64,000 nucleotides of DNA from Pseudoscleropodium purum. Taxonomy: Eukaryota; Streptophyta; Bryopsida; Hypnales; Brachytheciaceae. The first letter of the stretch is position 1. The number at the start of each line of letters is the position of its first letter. The DNA lies in the NCBI GenBank assembly GCA_963969395.1, contig OZ017800.1:20554479-20618478 (forward strand), in the 5' to 3' direction. The notes beneath the pieces were generated by a model. That model did no database searches. It saw nothing but the letters and a program-made list of their open reading frames with translations, and had not been told where the DNA came from. The position numbers and the translations under genes are program-made. This document shows positions 23,263 through 37,030 of the stretch, piece by piece.

Positions 23263-23528
23263 CAGGGTTCACACGACGTCCGGACGCGGACGTTGTGTCT
23301 GCAGCGTCCGCTGACATTCGTGGTCCCGACAGACGCAGCGTCCGCCTGTTCGCCCGTTCGCTCGTCCGTCCGATCGACACGCGGACTGATGTGGTCCGCC
23401 CCGTCCGTCCGCCCTGCCCGTCCGCTTTCCGACGGTGGTCGGGACGCTGCGTCCGCCAGCGTCCGTGCGTCCGGACGTCCGGGTTACAGACGCTTTTTTC
23501 GGGCGGACGTAGAGATTCGTCAACCCTG
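23263..23528. mobile_element. hAT-type MITE, CAGGGTTGAC family, copy 2 (266 bp)
   Basis: Begins CAGGGTTCAC, ends GTCAACCCTG, and is flanked by a perfect 8-bp duplication GTGTGGAA (23255-23262, 23529-23536). Same orientation and interior as copy 1, but shorter because of fewer internal GTCCG-type units. Confidence 0.88.
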
Positions 23529-23536
23529 GTGTGGAA

Positions 23537-26500
23537 TTTCATGATGGATTTGGAATGATGAAAACGCTAGTTGGTGGAAGTGTCATGTGGTGACAAACTT
23601 TTGATTAAGTAAATGAGAAAAGTGTAATATGGTGATTTGTTTATCAAATGAATTCAATTAAATACAATGATATATTTAGCCTAATTGGTCCTTTTGTAAT
23701 GTACATGGATGCTTGATTGAAGTAGTAAAAGAATGAGCTATAGATCCAAATCAATCATTGTGCTTACTTGAGTATTTTCAAATGAGAGATTGTGTATTTG
23801 TAAGTTATGTTATTTAGTTAATTAAGGAATGAATCTATTAGCAATTTCCTACTTCACTATCTTCTTTGGAATGAACTTATTATACTAAATGGGTAATTTC
23901 CAAATAGGTCATTTTTCTTCTTCTATATGTTATAATCTCACAACTCCTATGTAATTTTGCACTCAAAATTGGTGGACATACTAGCAATCAAGTTCTTTAA
24001 ACATCTTTACAATTAGAGTATGAAAAAAAAATTTGCTTCATTGGGGATAACTATAAGCTGTATGTTCTTTTTTCATAGTCAAATCACACTTGAAAAGGCT
24101 TGGACTTTTAGGAGTTAAACAATGTTCAAAGTAACAATCAATTTATTTGAATTCTATGAAATTCACAAATAAATAATCAATTCTTTATTTCATTATTTAT
24201 TATATATAATATCCACATTTTATAAAAGAACATTTCATATAATGAACACCTTCAATATACTTATAACTCCATGAATCACTTTATGTACCAAAAATCTACC
24301 TAAGTAAATAAATCACCTTGTGATGAAAGGATAAATTGTATTATTGTAAAAACAAATCACCCTTATTTGTAAACTTGTGTATTCAATCAATATCCACTCA
24401 CTTTACACAATGTATATTCAAATAAATGAAACTACATTAAAAGTAACAAAATTATTCATTAAAGGAAAAAACAAATTCTCTATATAGTTCCAAAAATTTG
24501 ATTAAAATTTTTTTTTTCACAAAGCCTATCAATTTATAGAGCTACTATTACATGTCAAAATATCAAAATTACTTGAGGTATTAGAATTTCAATTTTCAAT
24601 TTTATTTATAAATTTATTAAGATTTTTTGTTCTAAATAGTCTCTAAAGTATGAAATTGTAAGTTAGTTTGTCACTAGTAGTACAAAGAGCAACAAAGATT
24701 TAGTTTGTAATTTTAAAATAATGAAATAAAAATAATAATTGCATTTATAATTTTACTTTAATTACAAATCCATTGCAAAAAAATTACTTTTAAATTGAAA
24801 ATATTGAAGATATAATTCATTATGAAAGGAAGTTTTAGTTTTAGTTTCCAAATCTTATTTGTAAATATCAATAATAGAAATTGTAAATCAAACCATACAA
24901 ATGTAATGCAAAATTCAAAATCTACCACTCTTGTTTATAAACTAAAGGTAGTTGCAAGCTTGGGTCTTGTAATCTATATGAAACTCTTTGTACATTCAAT
25001 GAGAACTTTTGTCTAATCAATACATTGACAAAATTCTGATTTCTAAAATCATTTTCAGAAACATTTAGCATTGGATTATTACAAAATTTAAAGGATCAAC
25101 TTTTAAAATTATATTTACATAGAATCTCTCTCATATAATCATCTATATATCTATATCAACAAAATTTCCTAAGAATGCTATTTTTTTGAGGACTAAAGAC
25201 CTAATTTTAATTGTATATTTGAATTTTCATTATAAATTCCACCTAATGATTTTCACTCATAAGCCATGGCTACATTCAAAAATTTAAAACATCAAAATTT
25301 TCATTAATATAGAGAAATAATGAATCATCTAAAAAAATCGAGGTTTAAAAAGAATTCATCTATCTAAAGATAGAAGTAGATATATGTAATGATTCATTTT
25401 ACATATGACTTTTTTGTGAAAATTTAGAGCTAATAGTCCATTTACTCTAAGGTATCTTTACATCAAACAACATACATTTAACAACTACTAGTAGGAAGGT
25501 CCTTTAATTTGAACACTAATAATGTAGAAGCAAAGGAACACTAATAAATGAACTATAGAATGCAATATTAGGCTTCTTCAAGGATCTCATAATAGATTTT
25601 TTTCATTTTTTATTCTTGTCTTGTGACACTTTTATATATTTTTTGCAATAAAGATGTTTGGAACATGATGTATTTTGGTTTGAAGCCCCTACTTCTAACT
25701 CAATAACACTAGAGTATGAGTGGGGAGCAATGAGCATCGAGCAATGAGCAATTAGATTTGAGCGCTCATTGCAAGGATTTTTACTAAAAATAGACATGTC
25801 AAAGTAATAAATAGGGTTGTCAGACCTAAATATAATAATTTCAAAAATTGAAAAAAGAAAAATTTACAAAAGAACTTATCAAAGTTTTATTTAAAATAAT
25901 CAATTTTAGAATCAAATGTTGTATAAATGGGTATTAATGAAGGATTATTATTTTTTTAAAGTTTATTTTACAACCATAGATTTGATGTAGGAATGAACTT
26001 CATCCATTCATCATCCATCCATCATCCACACATCATCCACACATCATTCATTCAAAAAAGATTTTCATTGCACATTGCTAAACATGTTCTAAACATGTCC
26101 TAAACAAAAGAGTGATTTTTAATTTTTAGCCAAATTATAATTTATAAAAATTATAAAAAATTTCATGGTTGACCTCAAAACTTTGTTAACTATTTTGAGG
26201 TTGGTTTAATGCTCCTTTGAATTCAAGAGCACCTTGAATGTTTATTTGTAGATATATGTAACAATGAATTGTATTGAACAATGTTGTTTGCTTGTAGTTA
26301 AGTGCTCCCCTAAACCGTAGAGTCCTTTTAATTTATAGAATTGTAACATTTCATCTTAAATTGTTGTTTGGCTAAATTCAATCTTTTCATATGTATTTAT
26401 TTAATTTTATAATTTTACAAATGATTTGAGTGGTCCATAGGGTGCCATGAACTATTTGGACCACCTTAAAGTAATTAGAGTTCAAGGTATCAATGTAGCA

Positions 26501-26549
26501 ACTACTCCAATGGACCATTCTATATGTATCCACCTCTAAATATAAGTGG
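23537..26549. other. AT-rich intergenic DNA, no gene seen
   Basis: One of the most AT-rich stretches of the window. A CATC-rich microsatellite lies at about 26001-26051. No RNA gene or element terminus was recognised. Confidence 0.55.
26001..26051. repeat. Imperfect CATCCA(CA) microsatellite
   Basis: Repeats of CATCCATC and CATCCACA over about 50 bp. Confidence 0.7.
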
Positions 26550-26559
26550 TTTTACTATC

Positions 26560-29500
26560 TACTACAAGATGGATATACAACATCTCATAGATTACTACCT
26601 ACAAAAAGTAGCTTCACTTCATCAAAGCTCAAACTTGGTGCATGTATATACTTGTCATCTTCAAAGTTTGCCTTATAAATAAATCCGAAGACATAATACA
26701 AATGCTTGCAATTCACCCATGATTTTCTACTACCAAGTACAGCTGTACTCATAATAATGAAGTCTTCACAAGTAGAAGCAGGGAATTTTAAAATTGTGAT
26801 ATGATAATCTTCTAGTTGGGAAAGATACCAGACATTAGAGTTATCACTCTACCATAGCCAAGGTATGGAATAATGACTACAGATTCAACAATAGCTTTCA
26901 AGTTCCGTGTTGTCTCCCATTTGTTGCGGTGGTCAACGGCAGGCACATTAGGGTTCCACTAGATGGTCCTCCCCAATCGCTTCGTGGGGTGAATATCACT
27001 ATTAGATGGTTGTATATTGTTGTCTAGTTGCTTTGGCTAAAGGAAAAACACAACTCTCTTTACACTTTCTTCATTAAAAAGGTGGAATGTTGGTTCGCCT
27101 ACTTCTTCAATTTGCAATTGAAACCCTATTTCCTCTAAAGAAAGGATCTCTGATTTGGTGAGATGTGTCCTACAAGTAATAGGCCACACATTTGGAAGAA
27201 GAGGCCAGTCATGAACCCACTTCATCTTGGAGCCTACACAACGCGTAAGATCATTTATACAGAACCAAAAATCAAAGTTGACGATGATCTTGGTTCCATG
27301 TTCTATCATGCAACCGTTGTAGGTAGGTATTGTTGTTCCACTCTTACTCGACTTATTTATTTTGGCTCTACATTTCTTCTTCATCCCGACTTGAACTCCA
27401 TGACAAGTCTTTCCTTCCTTCTTACACCTAACAATGTGCTACAAAGAAGGGTTGCAGTTTGATTCAAGCTTTTTCGTAGCATGAAGACACATTGTGCTTG
27501 GTTCTCCTTCTTGTGTCAATATTGGTGTTGGTGTTGATACTCCTGCTTTTGTACGTGCTCTTATTGACCAAGTTTGAACTCTAGGTGTAGAGAAGTTCAC
27601 AATATCATGGCGGTGAGAGTCAGCATCTGATCCAAGTGGTAGATTTAGTTTATGCTTAGAGGAGCCAAATACTTCTTCACCTTCTAAGTGGGGAATCCTC
27701 GTGGTAAATAGATGAGCATTTGGTAGTTTGGAGACAACCTCGACAAACTTTGCTGGATTTTTGGTTCGTCTTGTAGCTCGAAGGCGAAGTTCATCTAAAT
27801 AGGAACTAGTGCTAGATGCATACCCTTGGAGGTATGCCCAGTAATTAGTCGATTGTTGAATAGACCACATCATGTCATCTGTGGTGGCAACTTACAAGCA
27901 AGTTTTCCTCTTCTCAGACATTTTCAACCACTTGTTGTGAACTGTCTCTGCTAAATTGCATGAAGGCATTTCGGCTAGCTCCTTTAAGTTCAAGTCCTAC
28001 ACCACTACCAATAATTTCAAGTGACGTGGTAAGGCTTCTTTCGTTTTGAAAATTGTGTGTCAATATTAAGAACTATAGATGTTAAATAGAAACCACATAC
28101 ATTTTGGACACTAAAACAAATTGTTCATGAATAGAAGTTGAACAATCAAAAATCCAAATTCAAATTCAAGGAAGCATGTGCATTACTAATACTAGAAATC
28201 CGCCCCATTATCAGTATCAAAAGTGTCCAAAAGCTAGCCAATCATCCAATTTTTGAAGAGAATCCTTTGATACAATCCTTGAAGAAAGCCACCAACCTTT
28301 GATTCCAAGGTATCTCTCTTCTACTTTTGCCATGGACTTCGCATCCTTGTATTGTTTGCAAAGTTTCTTGTAAGTTTCTTGGAACTCCAGTTGAATAAGC
28401 TTCTCTATATGTTTCTTCAATGAAGTTGTCCAATGAAGTAGACAAGAGTGCTCATGATCTTGCATTGGCTCTTTCTTGTTGCCACTTCCATATACCACAC
28501 GAATAGCATGCCAATTGGTCATTGCATTATCAGCCATGAATCCCTTGAAATTTGGAGAGGAAATCTCATGTCATGCCATGACAAAGTTAAGGGATCTCCA
28601 CATTTGCTCTTGTGACTAAGCGTCCTTGCTCATCATGTCACAAACGCAAATAGTCATGACTTGACAAAACTCAAGGTCATAGACATGGGTAGCCATTGAT
28701 GTCCATTCCTTCACCCTCTTTACATGATCAAACATGCACCAAGAGTTTTGCAAGTCTCCACTAGGTTGCATTCGCCTCACCAAATCCACCCCGCTTCTTG
28801 AACCTTCCTTAGACATCTTGAAAAGGTAAATCTTATCTTTACCTTGGCCTAAAAACACGCTATCTTGAATAAAAGAATATGTATTTCTCATTTTCATTGA
28901 AATGATATTGTCAATAGCTCTCACGCTAGTGTTATAATGAAAATTAGAGATAGTATTTCAAATACTTGGTGAACTGAGTATCCTAAATTTCTCCATGACA
29001 GCCTCAAGGGCCTCTCCACGGAGGGGCTTTCAGTCACTTTGTAGTCCTTCTTCAAACAATTCAGATGCAAGAAATTCCTTCCTAGCAGCTAATTGAATGG
29101 CCGAATTTGTTGCAGTTGGTGTCTTTGACACCTCCTGATTAATTAAAGATGTTGTTTGATCAATAGAATCATGACAAATGCCTTTACTCACGGGATGATC
29201 GTGAATACCAACATGGATACAAGCTCTCGAAAGACCTAATGAGTTCAAGAAGACCCTATACATGCGACAAGGGCATGAAGCTTTGTAGAAAGGAACTTCT
29301 TTACAGATACAACATACAAGATTAGACTTTACTAGAGACTACCTTCCTACAATAAACATAATAGGTGATGAACCCTCCCACTCTATCTCATTTTTGTTGC
29401 CACTTTGTTGTAGTCTAGGGCACACTTGTTTTTTGCAAACTAGATGACCCACATACAATGAGTAACAGAACTTTAGGCCAAAATCATTTGCAATGTTAGT

Positions 29501-30316
29501 GGTGTGTGTGTGTGTCCAATTGTGTCCATCAAACTTACGGTTCATGCCCTCTAGCTGTCCACCTATAGAAGGTGAGGAAGTAGAACTGGGTCTACTTCCA
29601 GAAGGAGATGTTGAAGAAGGAAGTGTAGGTAACTCAAAAAGCACATCCCCATTAAATGATTGAGGAAGATATTAGACTGATTTACAATGAAGTGTATCAA
29701 GGTTTATAAACTTCAACTCATTTCATGCACGTGGATGACTTTGCATATCTCTAAGGCACTGTAAAACACTAACAAACCTAGATGCCCTCTGATGAATTGA
29801 AGAATGCAATATGCTATCGTGTTCAATGTGGTCTATATTTGGAATAATGTTTTCACAATTCTCAGGTATAGTAGATAGCTTGCAACTCATATCAACGACA
29901 ACAACAACATCATCATCAACAGACTCTATAAGATCAATCTGGGTATGACTTGAAGACTCTACCTTCACAAAAGTTTTCCATGACATTTGAACAATAGAGG
30001 TTGTAGATCCAAGTGTGAAGATTTTTGTCGACTCTGACCTAGTGACCCTTGGAGTACTGAAAGCGTGGTACGTGCTCGGAGAAAGACTCCAGCCGTCAGC
30101 AAAGTCACCTTTGATCTTTGTTAGCATGATTGCATATATGACTTGCACTCCCTCGCAATTGAATAGCTCCTCCTCCATCCACAAGGTTGACAATTCTAGG
30201 TTAAATCTTACACTGAGAATCAACATAGATACCCATGCTATACCATCATTCCTACAAGGAAATGAAATTGGAATGCTAGACCCATCACCGCAAACAAATG
30301 TCATGTCCATACTCAC
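26560..30316 (-). pseudogene. Decayed MULE-like transposase gene
   Basis: One minus frame from 30316 to 28217 (about 700 codons) reads as protein broken only by in-frame stops. Further pieces follow in other frames to about 26560. An N-terminal acidic region precedes a cysteine/histidine segment containing FCYSLYVGHLVCKK, LVCCICKEV and HVGIHDHPVS, like the FLYWCH/WRKY-GCM zinc fingers often found ahead of MULE DDE domains. Then comes FKGFMADNAMTNWHAIRVVYG, followed by CLLHW. This fits the second Asp and the C-x2-H motif of MULE transposases. At least seven stops exclude a functional product. The superfamily call rests on motif layout; another DDE family remains possible. It faces away from the ParB/methylase pseudogene. 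Confidence 0.5.
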
Positions 30317-31649
30317 TTGTGCTTACAATCTACAAACTCATGCTCAATGTCATTACTTGTGTAGAAGCATTTGAAAACTTATTTATAAGAGTAGATAAAT
30401 GACTATGAAGTAGTAGATATGGATTTCAATAGTTTCATATATTGGGTTGTAGTGACTTGAAATTTGAATTTGAAGACTTTCATTTAAGGATTTTATACAT
30501 GGCTTGCAATTGAATTATTTTATTTCAATTACCAATAGACAATCTTTGGAATTATTAATTATAGATAACACCGCATTGAGAGATGAAGGCACATTAGAAG
30601 GCACCAAATGAAGGACTCTTTTATTATAAGGATCATATCTTCAAATATAAGTGATTATGAGGTAGTTGAGCAAAGAAGGGATGACCTAAAAGACCATTTA
30701 TGCCTAGGTAATTAAATAGATGTCATTCTATCTAGAGAAAGTATAATTAATTAGATGAGAATATGTTCATTAGACTCCAAGAGTGCTATATATTGGAAAA
30801 AGTGCAAAGTTGTCTTCGAAAAAGTAGAATTAATTTTCTTATAGTGTTTTGGATTGGAAGGATGCCACTAAGTTCTCATAGGAAGAGATATAAGACAAGT
30901 CTTCTATTTTCTAATAAGAACAATTAGAGAAAGCAAAGATGGTTAGATGCTTGTAAAAGACTAATGGTGTTGAGATTAGTAGCATTGTTCGGACCTTGTC
31001 CTATGAAGATCATGGCACTGAAGTTGAGCATGTTCAATATGGGGCTAGTTTGATACAAAATAGTGAAGGAACAAATATTGCCAAGCTTGATAGTGTGGAT
31101 GAAATTAGAGAGGACTTAGGCCAATTAAGTCCAACAAAGAATAATGCATCACTAAGAAGTGCAGAGTTGGTAAGTTTATGTGTTTATTGCTACAATTGGA
31201 GTCATTAGATACTGAAAAGTTGAATTTATATACACATGTTTTAATTTGTTAGACGTGACTTTGACACCAAAACTCATATCGTGTAATTCGAGAAGACAAT
31301 TATAATATTACATAGCATGCAAGAAATGGAGAATTTTTGAGTGTTTTACGGCCCAAAAACAAATTCAGCATATCCAAACCTTCTCTGAAATCTACAGAAT
31401 CGTAAGATTTTTGGCCAAATCTTGCCCGTATATTTTCAGGGGACTTCGACAATTTTTGTAATATTTTCTATGAGTCCAAAAAATCTGAAAAAAATTGAGG
31501 TGAGTATTGAGGTTATAATCTGTACATAAAAAAATTTGGACCTCAAATCTTCAAAATTGCAAAATCTACTTAGAAGATTCCTTTGTCCTATATCTACCAA
31601 TCTCTTCCTTTTTTTTTGGAGACTAAAGAACAACTTGATGCGTAAACTA
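30317..31649. other. Intergenic segment between two divergent pseudogenes
   Basis: About 1.3 kb with no convincing exon. It would contain the divergent promoters if the two genes once belonged to one element. No TATA box was assigned with confidence. Confidence 0.4.
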
Positions 31650-31860
31650 GGGTTTGCTTTTGGGTAGTTTTCTTCTTTTTGCATTGTTGTGTTTTGGTTT
31701 AGGATTCCTTGTTGGAGTTGTTGCTATGAACTTACGAAGTAGCTTATTGCGAAAGGATGGAGAGGTGCGCGCTGAAGGCAGGGAGGGTGTTTTTGAATGC
31801 ATCGAAGGAGTTGACGCTTTGGAAATTTGTGCTGCCAAAATTCCAGAATAGGTTCTATTT
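31650..31860 (+). other. Possible first exon or leader of the ParB/methylase gene
   Basis: A short, more GC-rich frame with an ATG at 31726 (MNLRSSLLRKDGEVRAEG..., 41 codons), preceded by CTAGGGTTTGC, a word common near plant transcription starts. It ends in a stop just before a possible GT donor. The hairpin array would then lie in intron 1. Weakly supported. Confidence 0.25.
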
Positions 31861-31897
31861 TGTCTTTTGCATTACCATTCTTTAGATTGTTGAAATT

Positions 31898-33600
31898 CGC
31901 CTCATTCATGAGGCGATATTCTTGGATTGCTTTCAAGTCTCATCGGAATGGTAATAAGTTTAAATAATTGGTTCCAAATTTATTTTTAACTCTTCATTTG
32001 AGTTGCAATTGATGACCTCATCAATGAGGTCTTCTTTTCAAGTTGATTTAGGTCTTAGCAAAATGGTAGGAAGTTTTGACAATTTGTTTCAAATTTTTGT
32101 TAACTCCTCATTCAAGCTGCAATAGATGACCTCATCAATGAAGTCTTCATTTTGAGTTATTTTGAGTCTTAGCAGAATGGTAGGAAGTTTTGACAATTTG
32201 TTTCAAAAAAATTTTAACTCTTCATTCAAGCTATAGTAGATGACCTCGTCAACAAGGTCTTCATTTCGAGTTGTTTTGGATCTTAGTAAAATGTTAGAAA
32301 GTTTAGAATGTAAATTCCAAATTTTTTGTTTCAACTGCTCATTTGAATTGTAGAAGATGGCCTTATTAATGAGGTCTTCATTTCAAGTTCTCGGCCATCC
32401 TACTAAAATGGTACAAAGTTTAAAAATTTAGGTTTCAAAGGTATTTTTAAGTTGTTCATTTGGGCTATCCACTATGAACTCATCAACGAGGTCTTCCTTT
32501 CTAGTTTTTTTCTGTCCCACTAAAACAATACAAAGTTTAAAATTTAGATTCCAAAGTGTTTGTTTTTATTCACTTTGGCTGTCTAGTATGACATTGTCAA
32601 CAAGGTCTTCACTTCTAGTTCTTCTCTATCCCACTAAAACAATACAAAGTTTAAAATTTAGATTCCGAAGCTTTTTAGAAGTTGTTCATTTGGGCTATCC
32701 ACTATGACCTTATCAACAAGGTCTTCATTTCTAGCAGGGTTGACAAATCAGTACGTCCGCCCCAAAATAGCGTCCGTAACCCGGACATCCGTCCTCACGG
32801 ACGCCAGCGGACGCAGCGTCCCTCCCGCCGTCGGAAGGCGGACGGCCCGAGGCGGACGCCCAGATCATGTGGACCACATTAGTCCACGTGTCAATCGGAC
32901 GGCCGTAACTGGGCGGACGGGTATCGGGGCGGACGAGGCGGACGGGACTGCGAATGTTAGCAAACGCTGTGGACACAACGTCCGCGTCCGGACATCCTGG
33001 ACGTCCGATCGTCCTGTCAACCCTAATTTCTAGTTCTTTTTTGTTCCACTAAATTGGTACAAAGTTTAAAATTTAGGTTCCAAAGTTTTTTGGAAGTTGT
33101 TCATTTGGGCTGTCTACTATGGCCTCATCAATGAGGTCTTCATTTCTAGTTCTTTTCTGTTCCACTAAAATGGTACAAAGTTTAAAATTTAGATTCCAAA
33201 GTTTTTTGGAAGTTGTTCATTTGGGTTGTCCACTATAGCCTCGTCAATGAGGTCTTCATTTCTAGTTCTTTTCTGTTCCACTAAAATGGTACAAAGTTTA
33301 AAATTTAGATTCCAAAGTTTTTTGGAAGTTGTTCATTTGGGCTATCACTATAGCCTTGTCAATGAGGTATCCTTTTGCATCCATTTCAGGTCTCATTCAA
33401 ATGGTACATGTTGAGCGTGTAGTTTTCCAAATGTTTTTCTAAATTGTTGGTTTGGCTTTTCGAACATGGTTTTGTTAACAAGGTCTTCTTTTGCAACCAT
33501 TTGAGGTCTCACTCAAAAAATACATGCTTACAGTGTAGCTTTTGAAATTTCTTTTTATTGCTCACTTGCATTGTACAAACATCACCTTGTTAACAAGGTG
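31898..33600. repeat. Tandem array of 13 units (114-117 bp), each with an 18-nt hairpin
   Basis: Hairpins start at 31898, 32014, 32128, 32242, 32359, 32476, 32590, 32706, 33121, 33237, 33352, 33467 and 33583. The one long gap (32706 to 33121) becomes 116 bp once the MITE and its duplication (299 bp) are removed. The consensus hairpin is GACCTCATCAATGAGGTC. The first unit has CGCCTCATTCATGAGGCG and the last CACCTTGTTAACAAGGTG, so both arms changed together. Unit 5 keeps pairing by G-U pairs; several others carry one or two mismatches. Between hairpins the units share ACTAAAATGGTACAAAGTTT and TTGTTCATTTGGGCT. The unit length is not a multiple of three, so this is not coding. Central units are most alike. 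Confidence 0.88.
32735..33025. mobile_element. hAT-type MITE, CAGGGTTGAC family, copy 3 (291 bp)
   Basis: Begins CAGGGTTGAC, ends GTCAACCCTA (last base changed), and is flanked by a perfect 8-bp duplication ATTTCTAG (32727-32734, 33026-33033). Orientation is opposite to copies 1 and 2. It sits inside one unit of the hairpin array, so it is younger than that array. Confidence 0.87.
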
Positions 33601-33907
33601 ATGTATTTAAGGGCTTACATGATTCTTTTGGAAAAGAGATGTAACTAATGCATGTTTCCAATTTTTCAAAACAGAGCTTCATGGATGTTGATGGAGGACT
33701 TACACAAACAGAAGACTTGCAAGTCAACATCAATGATGATTCCTAGATTGTGATCACCATTTCTTAGGTTTGCTACATTTCAAATTTTCTTTGGATGCAT
33801 GTTACATCAAACATTGTTGTATCATACTTGTGATTCAATTTGCTTCCTTTTTCCATGACTTCTTAATGTTAACTACTATTTGTTTTCAATATACTTTTTA
33901 TTGTAGG

Positions 33908-34496
33908 TTGAGGACATTGTTGAAGTTCAAAGTGTTGATTAGACTTTAGAGGGGCAAACAATAGAGGAGGTGGAACATAATGTACGACATGGTCAAAAGC
34001 TCGACTCCAATACTATCATCAACAATATGCTATTCAATAATGGTGGAGAAGGATCCGAAATTGATATTCTTTTGTGTAGGATGATTAGGCTTCTGTTGGT
34101 GTGTCTTCTCCTTCAAAGTCAAGTGAAACGGTTGGAGGTAGAGTTTGTGCATGGATATCGACAAGGTAATCGTGTACTTTATGTATCCACAACGAATGAC
34201 AAGGGACTTTGTAAGTTAGTGCCCCCCGAGATCGTGGAGATATATTGGGATGAGCACTGGATACAAGAGAATGACAACTTTCAGGGTTGGTTGAAGTCTT
34301 AGCCATCCATCTCACATTTGTCAAACCATATGTTCTTTGTATGGGATGGCAATCATAGATTGGCAGCTTGGTATGCTTACATTCATAGGATGCATCATCA
34401 TGATCGCAAGCGGCATGTGCTTGTTGATTGTATACTTTGGGTGTCAAAAGAGCACACATGCATTCTATTGGAGGCTATGAATGACATCAATTGGTG
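33908..34496 (+). pseudogene. ParB-like exon of the broken gene
   Basis: The frame reads VEFVHGYRQGNRVLYV, then PPEIVEIYWDEHWIQEND, and after one TAG continues HMFFVWDGNHRLAAWYAYIH. The GNHR word matches the GxHR box of ParB-N/sulfiredoxin folds, and the following strand plus the LLEAMNDIN helix fits that fold. A frame change upstream (DQASVGVSSPSKSSE lies in another frame) and two stops show decay. Assignment is by motif only. Confidence 0.55.
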
Positions 34497-36637
34497 AATT
34501 CTAATTTATCATCATATAAATTTTTTCTACTTCACTACTTCTTTTGATGTACTATAGTATTCTCTACTTTCAAATTCATATATCTTACATTCTACTTCCA
34601 TTAGTATTTGCAGGTCTACAAAGCACTCCCATGTCGAGCAATTTGGTCCAACAATTGCATAGGATGAGTACCTATGGCAATTTGAAGTTAGAAGAATTCA
34701 AGGATCTTCTAAACGATGAGGATTACAAGAAATGCAGAAACAGAAAATTGCCAAGTGCTTGGTATTCATTGACATCAAACGTCTTCATACAGTTCTTTCA
34801 TCAAGTGAGTGTTTTATATTTGTTAAAAATTCTCATTCATTTCTTATAATGTGTAGAATTCATTTTATATTGATTTCAAATTTTTATTTTTACGTGCAAC
34901 AAGTGGTTGCTATTATTTCAAATGCGATAGTGCAAACATATTATGAGAAGACACAACTGCAAGATCGTATTCCAAAGGGAATTCATGATACCATGATCCA
35001 AGCTTCTATTACAACTGTCAAGGAATTTCAAATAGAATTTGATAAGCACTCTACTATTCCAAATCCGAAAAATGGCATTGGATTTCTAGAAGAAGTATGT
35101 AATTTTGCTTGTTTGCTTGCAAATGAATGATTTGCATGATGACATTGGTGTTGGTTTTAACTATAATTCTGTTCTTTGAAATTTCAGATTAACTTGCATT
35201 ACAATGCTAATGAGAAGCCCGAGATGTCATTGGAGAAACTTCAAAGGATTTCTACTTGTGTAGTTCAGCCAAACTACAAGCTTCGTTAGCTTAGGTAGTA
35301 GAACTCCAACGAGACCTCTAGAAAGGGCTTCAGATTTCCCGCCCTTGGTTTCAACACTTTGATTTTAAAGATTTGGCTTTCTAAGACTACTTTTTGGGCT
35401 AAGGTATATTATCAACCTTCTCTTTCAATACTTTCATTTTTTAAGTTTATAAATAATTTGATTCTTATTCCATTTGTTGTACTATGATATGCTTAGCCTT
35501 AACAATGTCTTTATACTTATACATCTTGAGTTTTTTGTAGTTGGAAGAGGTAGCCAAAGCTGAATTCAGGAGCATCATTAAGTCTGAGAATATTGTGGTC
35601 CAATGGAGTGCCAATGATGAGCTGGACATGATTGATCCTTATGTAGAGACATGACGCATTGTCTTATGGATTCATGCTTTTTGGTGGCTATTCAAGAAGG
35701 ATTCTTCATATTCAAGGTCTATTCCTTTTAAAGACCAAGAAGGTACAAATGTTGATGTAAAGAGAATTTTATACAAGTATGTCTTTTACTTTGTTTATAT
35801 CTATTCCTATAAATTTGAATAGCTTTACAAATCCATAAAATAACTGCATTTGTATCTTTGTCACTATAATAATTGTGACACCTTTTTTTTATGGTTGTAG
35901 GTATTTCAAGCAAGAGTTGATTCAAAAAGGTGGGATTCAAGGATTGAGAGAAAATTTATACCCAAGCTTTTTAAAGGATGGCTTGACACATCTCTGAAGG
36001 ATTGCATATTCACCTTGACTCAACAATGGGGATTTTCTACCCAAGAACTCCAAGCTTGTCCTTGATACTTAGAGTGCCCAAGGATTTTTACTCCATCACT
36101 TGAGAGACTTGAGAAGGAGGCTCATAAAGACCATCCTAAAATTTCCGCACAAGAGGAGTCTTTAGATGAAAAAAAAGAGGTTGAAGAGGTTGCACCGGTG
36201 AAGAAGGGGTGCAAGCCAAAGGAGAAAAAGACTATGAAGAAGATGGTGAAGGAAACTGCCATGAAAGACGTCACCTTTTCTTTGTTTGTTCTAGCATTTG
36301 TTCTAGTACCTCCTTCTTCTCTTGTGCCTACCACCACTTTTGAAGTAATTGATATAGCTCGTTCTCATTGCCTTCTAACTCTTATATCTATTACAACAAA
36401 TGTTTTTGCTTCATCAGAGTACATTGCTAGGTTGATAGTTTAACTCGATACACATAGTATTGTATTTGAGGCTCTAATTCTAGCATTGTCAATTTCTGCA
36501 ATGCTTAGTGTCAAAGAAAAGACAGAGAACAATGCATCAAACATGGGATGAAATGCTTGATTTTGCAAAAAAAGTAAGATCTATGCTCTCTATTCTTCTT
36601 CTAATTCTTTCTTTTTGCTTTTATATTAACATGTAAG

Positions 36638-36968
36638 CAGGGTTGACAGGATGGTCGGTCGTCCAGGACGTCCGGACGCGGACACTGTGTCCGTAGCATC
36701 CGCTGACATTCGCGTCTGCCTGTCCGCCCCGTCCGCCTGTCCCCCGTCCGCCCCGTCCGCTCGGTTACGGCTGTCCGATCGACACGCGGACTGATGTGGT
36801 CCGCACGATCTGGGCGTCCGCCTCGGGCCGTCCGCCCCGTCCATCCGCCCCGCCCGTCCGTCCGTCTTCCGACGGTGGGAGGGACGTTGTGTCCACTGGC
36901 GTCTGTGAGGACGGACGTCCAGGTTACAGATGCTATTTTGGGGCGGACGTACTGATTTGTCAACCCTG
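36638..36968. mobile_element. hAT-type MITE, CAGGGTTGAC family, copy 4 (331 bp)
   Basis: Ends CAGGGTTGAC/GTCAACCCTG are flanked by a perfect 8-bp duplication CATGTAAG (36630-36637, 36969-36976). Same orientation as copies 1 and 2, with more internal CGTCCGCC-type repeats, hence longer. It lies between exons of the ParB/methylase pseudogene. Confidence 0.88.
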
Positions 36969-37030
36969 CATGTAAGTATGGCATTGCAATTCATTTATAC
37001 ATCTAAAAGTGTGCATATTTTTATGTCAAG

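Noticed and set aside
31898..33600. CRISPR-like appearance (regular short palindromes with spacers of about 98 bp)
   Set aside because: The spacers are homologous to each other, so this is an ordinary tandem repeat with an embedded hairpin. The genome is also eukaryotic.
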